From: Alphaproteobacteria bacterium
Lineage (GTDB): Bacteria > Pseudomonadota > Alphaproteobacteria > Rhodospirillales > Rhodospirillaceae
Assembly: GCA_015233585.1 (NCBI GenBank)
Contig: JADFXL010000011.1
Coordinates: 1 to 33,171, forward strand
Direction of reading: 5' to 3'
DNA length: 33,171 nucleotides
Within the stretch, counting starts at the first letter, position 1. The number at the start of each line of letters is the position of its first letter. The position numbers and the translations under genes were made by a program. The notes under the pieces were generated by a model. The model was given only the letters and a program-made list of their open reading frames with translations, did not search any database and was not told the DNA's origin. Of the stretch, positions 32,726 to 33,171 are shown piece by piece.

Positions 32726-33171
32726 GTGTCGAACGGAGGCGTCAGATGATTGAGCCGGAACAGCCCCGGTTATCGATTGCCCGGCAGTGCGAGTTGGTGT
32801 CGGTCAGCCGGTCGGAGAGAGCCCGCTGAACCTGACATTGATGCGCCTGATCGACGAAGCCTTCACGGAATCGCCGTTTTATGGCGCCCGGCAGATGGTC
32901 CGCCATCTCCGGCGTCAGTGGCACACGGTTGGCCGGAAGAGGGTTTCGAGGTTGATGGCCAAGATGGGGCTTTCTCCCATCTACCAGAAGCCTCGGACCA
33001 CCGTACCGCACCCTGGGCACAAGATTTACCCGTATCTGCTCAGGGACTTGGACGTCACCCGCCCCAACCAGGTGTGGTGCGCCGATATCACCTATCTGCC
33101 GATGCGGCGCGGCTATCTGTATCTGGTGGCAATCATGGACTGGCACAGCCGAAAGGTTCTGTCCTGGCGGC
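32722..33171 (+). pseudogene. IS3-type OrfB transposase, frameshifted and cut by the window edge
   Basis: Starts ATG 32722 (MSVERRRQMIEPEQPRLSIA) and stops at TGA 32829 after SVSRS. The true continuation is in the next frame from about 32814: GESPLNLTLMRLIDEAF, FYGARQMVRHLRRQ, then the rve (DDE) core VWCADITYLPMRRGYLYLVA and IMDWHSRKVLSW to the window end. Loss of a few codons and frame at about 32811-32815 (where related elements carry a YR-type segment) inactivates it. Confidence 0.8.

Larger units (their letters stand above)
32382..33171 (+). mobile_element. IS3-family insertion sequence, left part, decayed
   Basis: The candidate left end is TGGGGTGGCCCCGGAAAAC at about 32382, typical of IS3-group ends. 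OrfA- and OrfB-like frames follow, the latter with the first catalytic Asp in WCADITYLPM. Both reading frames carry defects. The right end lies beyond the window. It is about 100 bases from the tRNA-Ser 3' end. Confidence 0.85.

Noticed and set aside
1-33171. CRISPR array or complete prophage
   Set aside because: No regularly spaced identical repeats with unique spacers, and no phage structural or integrase genes were seen.

Overview
The window looks like chromosomal DNA from a G+C-rich alphaproteobacterium, most likely of the order Rhodospirillales (Magnetospirillum/Phaeospirillum type). The basis is gene order: trkA-dat-hfq-hflX, argH-lptM-lysA with a DUF4175-type membrane protein, divK close to an inositol-monophosphatase gene, and mltB-rlpA-dacA-tmk-holB-metG-tatD-MBL. 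The assignment rests on recognised protein families and synteny; no database search was possible.

Layout. 1-3632 (+): the end of trkA, then dat, a HAD phosphatase, hfq and hflX. 3660-10319 (-): a DUF4175-type membrane protein, lysA, an accessory insert, lptM and argH. The insert (about 7.5-8.7 kb) holds a hendecad-repeat coiled-coil gene, a truncated second copy of the lysA 5' end, and a HEPN-like gene broken at an A7 tract. 10344-10925 (+): a thioredoxin-like tlpA gene. 10971-15184 (-): a PAP2 phosphatase, then a translationally coupled set of lytic transglycosylase, otsB and an OLD-like AAA/TOPRIM ATPase. 15.4-17.4 kb: a probable sRNA gene, a small conserved gene, a cold-shock gene and two small membrane/lipoprotein genes. 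17440-21033 (+): purU, a CRP-type regulator, a second probable sRNA with a CRP-like site, divK, a small conserved gene and an inositol monophosphatase. 21167-22593 (-): a lipoprotein and mazG. 22704-22731: a dif-like XerCD site. 22758-31977 (-): nine genes without a strand switch, covering an MBL hydrolase, tatD, metG, holB, tmk, dacA, rlpA, mltB and a YdcF-type protein. 32194-33171: tRNA-Ser(UGA) and the left part of a decayed IS3-family element cut by the window edge.

How the genes work together. metG, holB and tmk supply translation and replication. dacA, rlpA, mltB and the YdcF/ElyC-type protein act on or regulate peptidoglycan. argH and lysA are biosynthetic (Arg; Lys/DAP), and LptM assists LPS-transport assembly. 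The CRP-type regulator has a consensus recognition helix, and a matching dyad lies between its gene and a probable sRNA promoter.

The most notable signals are: (1) a dif-like core at 22709-22725 with polarised KOPS-like octamers on either side, suggesting the window spans the replication terminus; (2) a family of back-to-back triple-hairpin intergenic elements at gene 3' ends (6.1, 10.9, 21.0 and 27.1 kb); (3) the lysA 5' duplication enclosing a coiled-coil gene beside a frameshifted HEPN-like gene; (4) two probable sRNA genes. I see no CRISPR array, rRNA or complete prophage.
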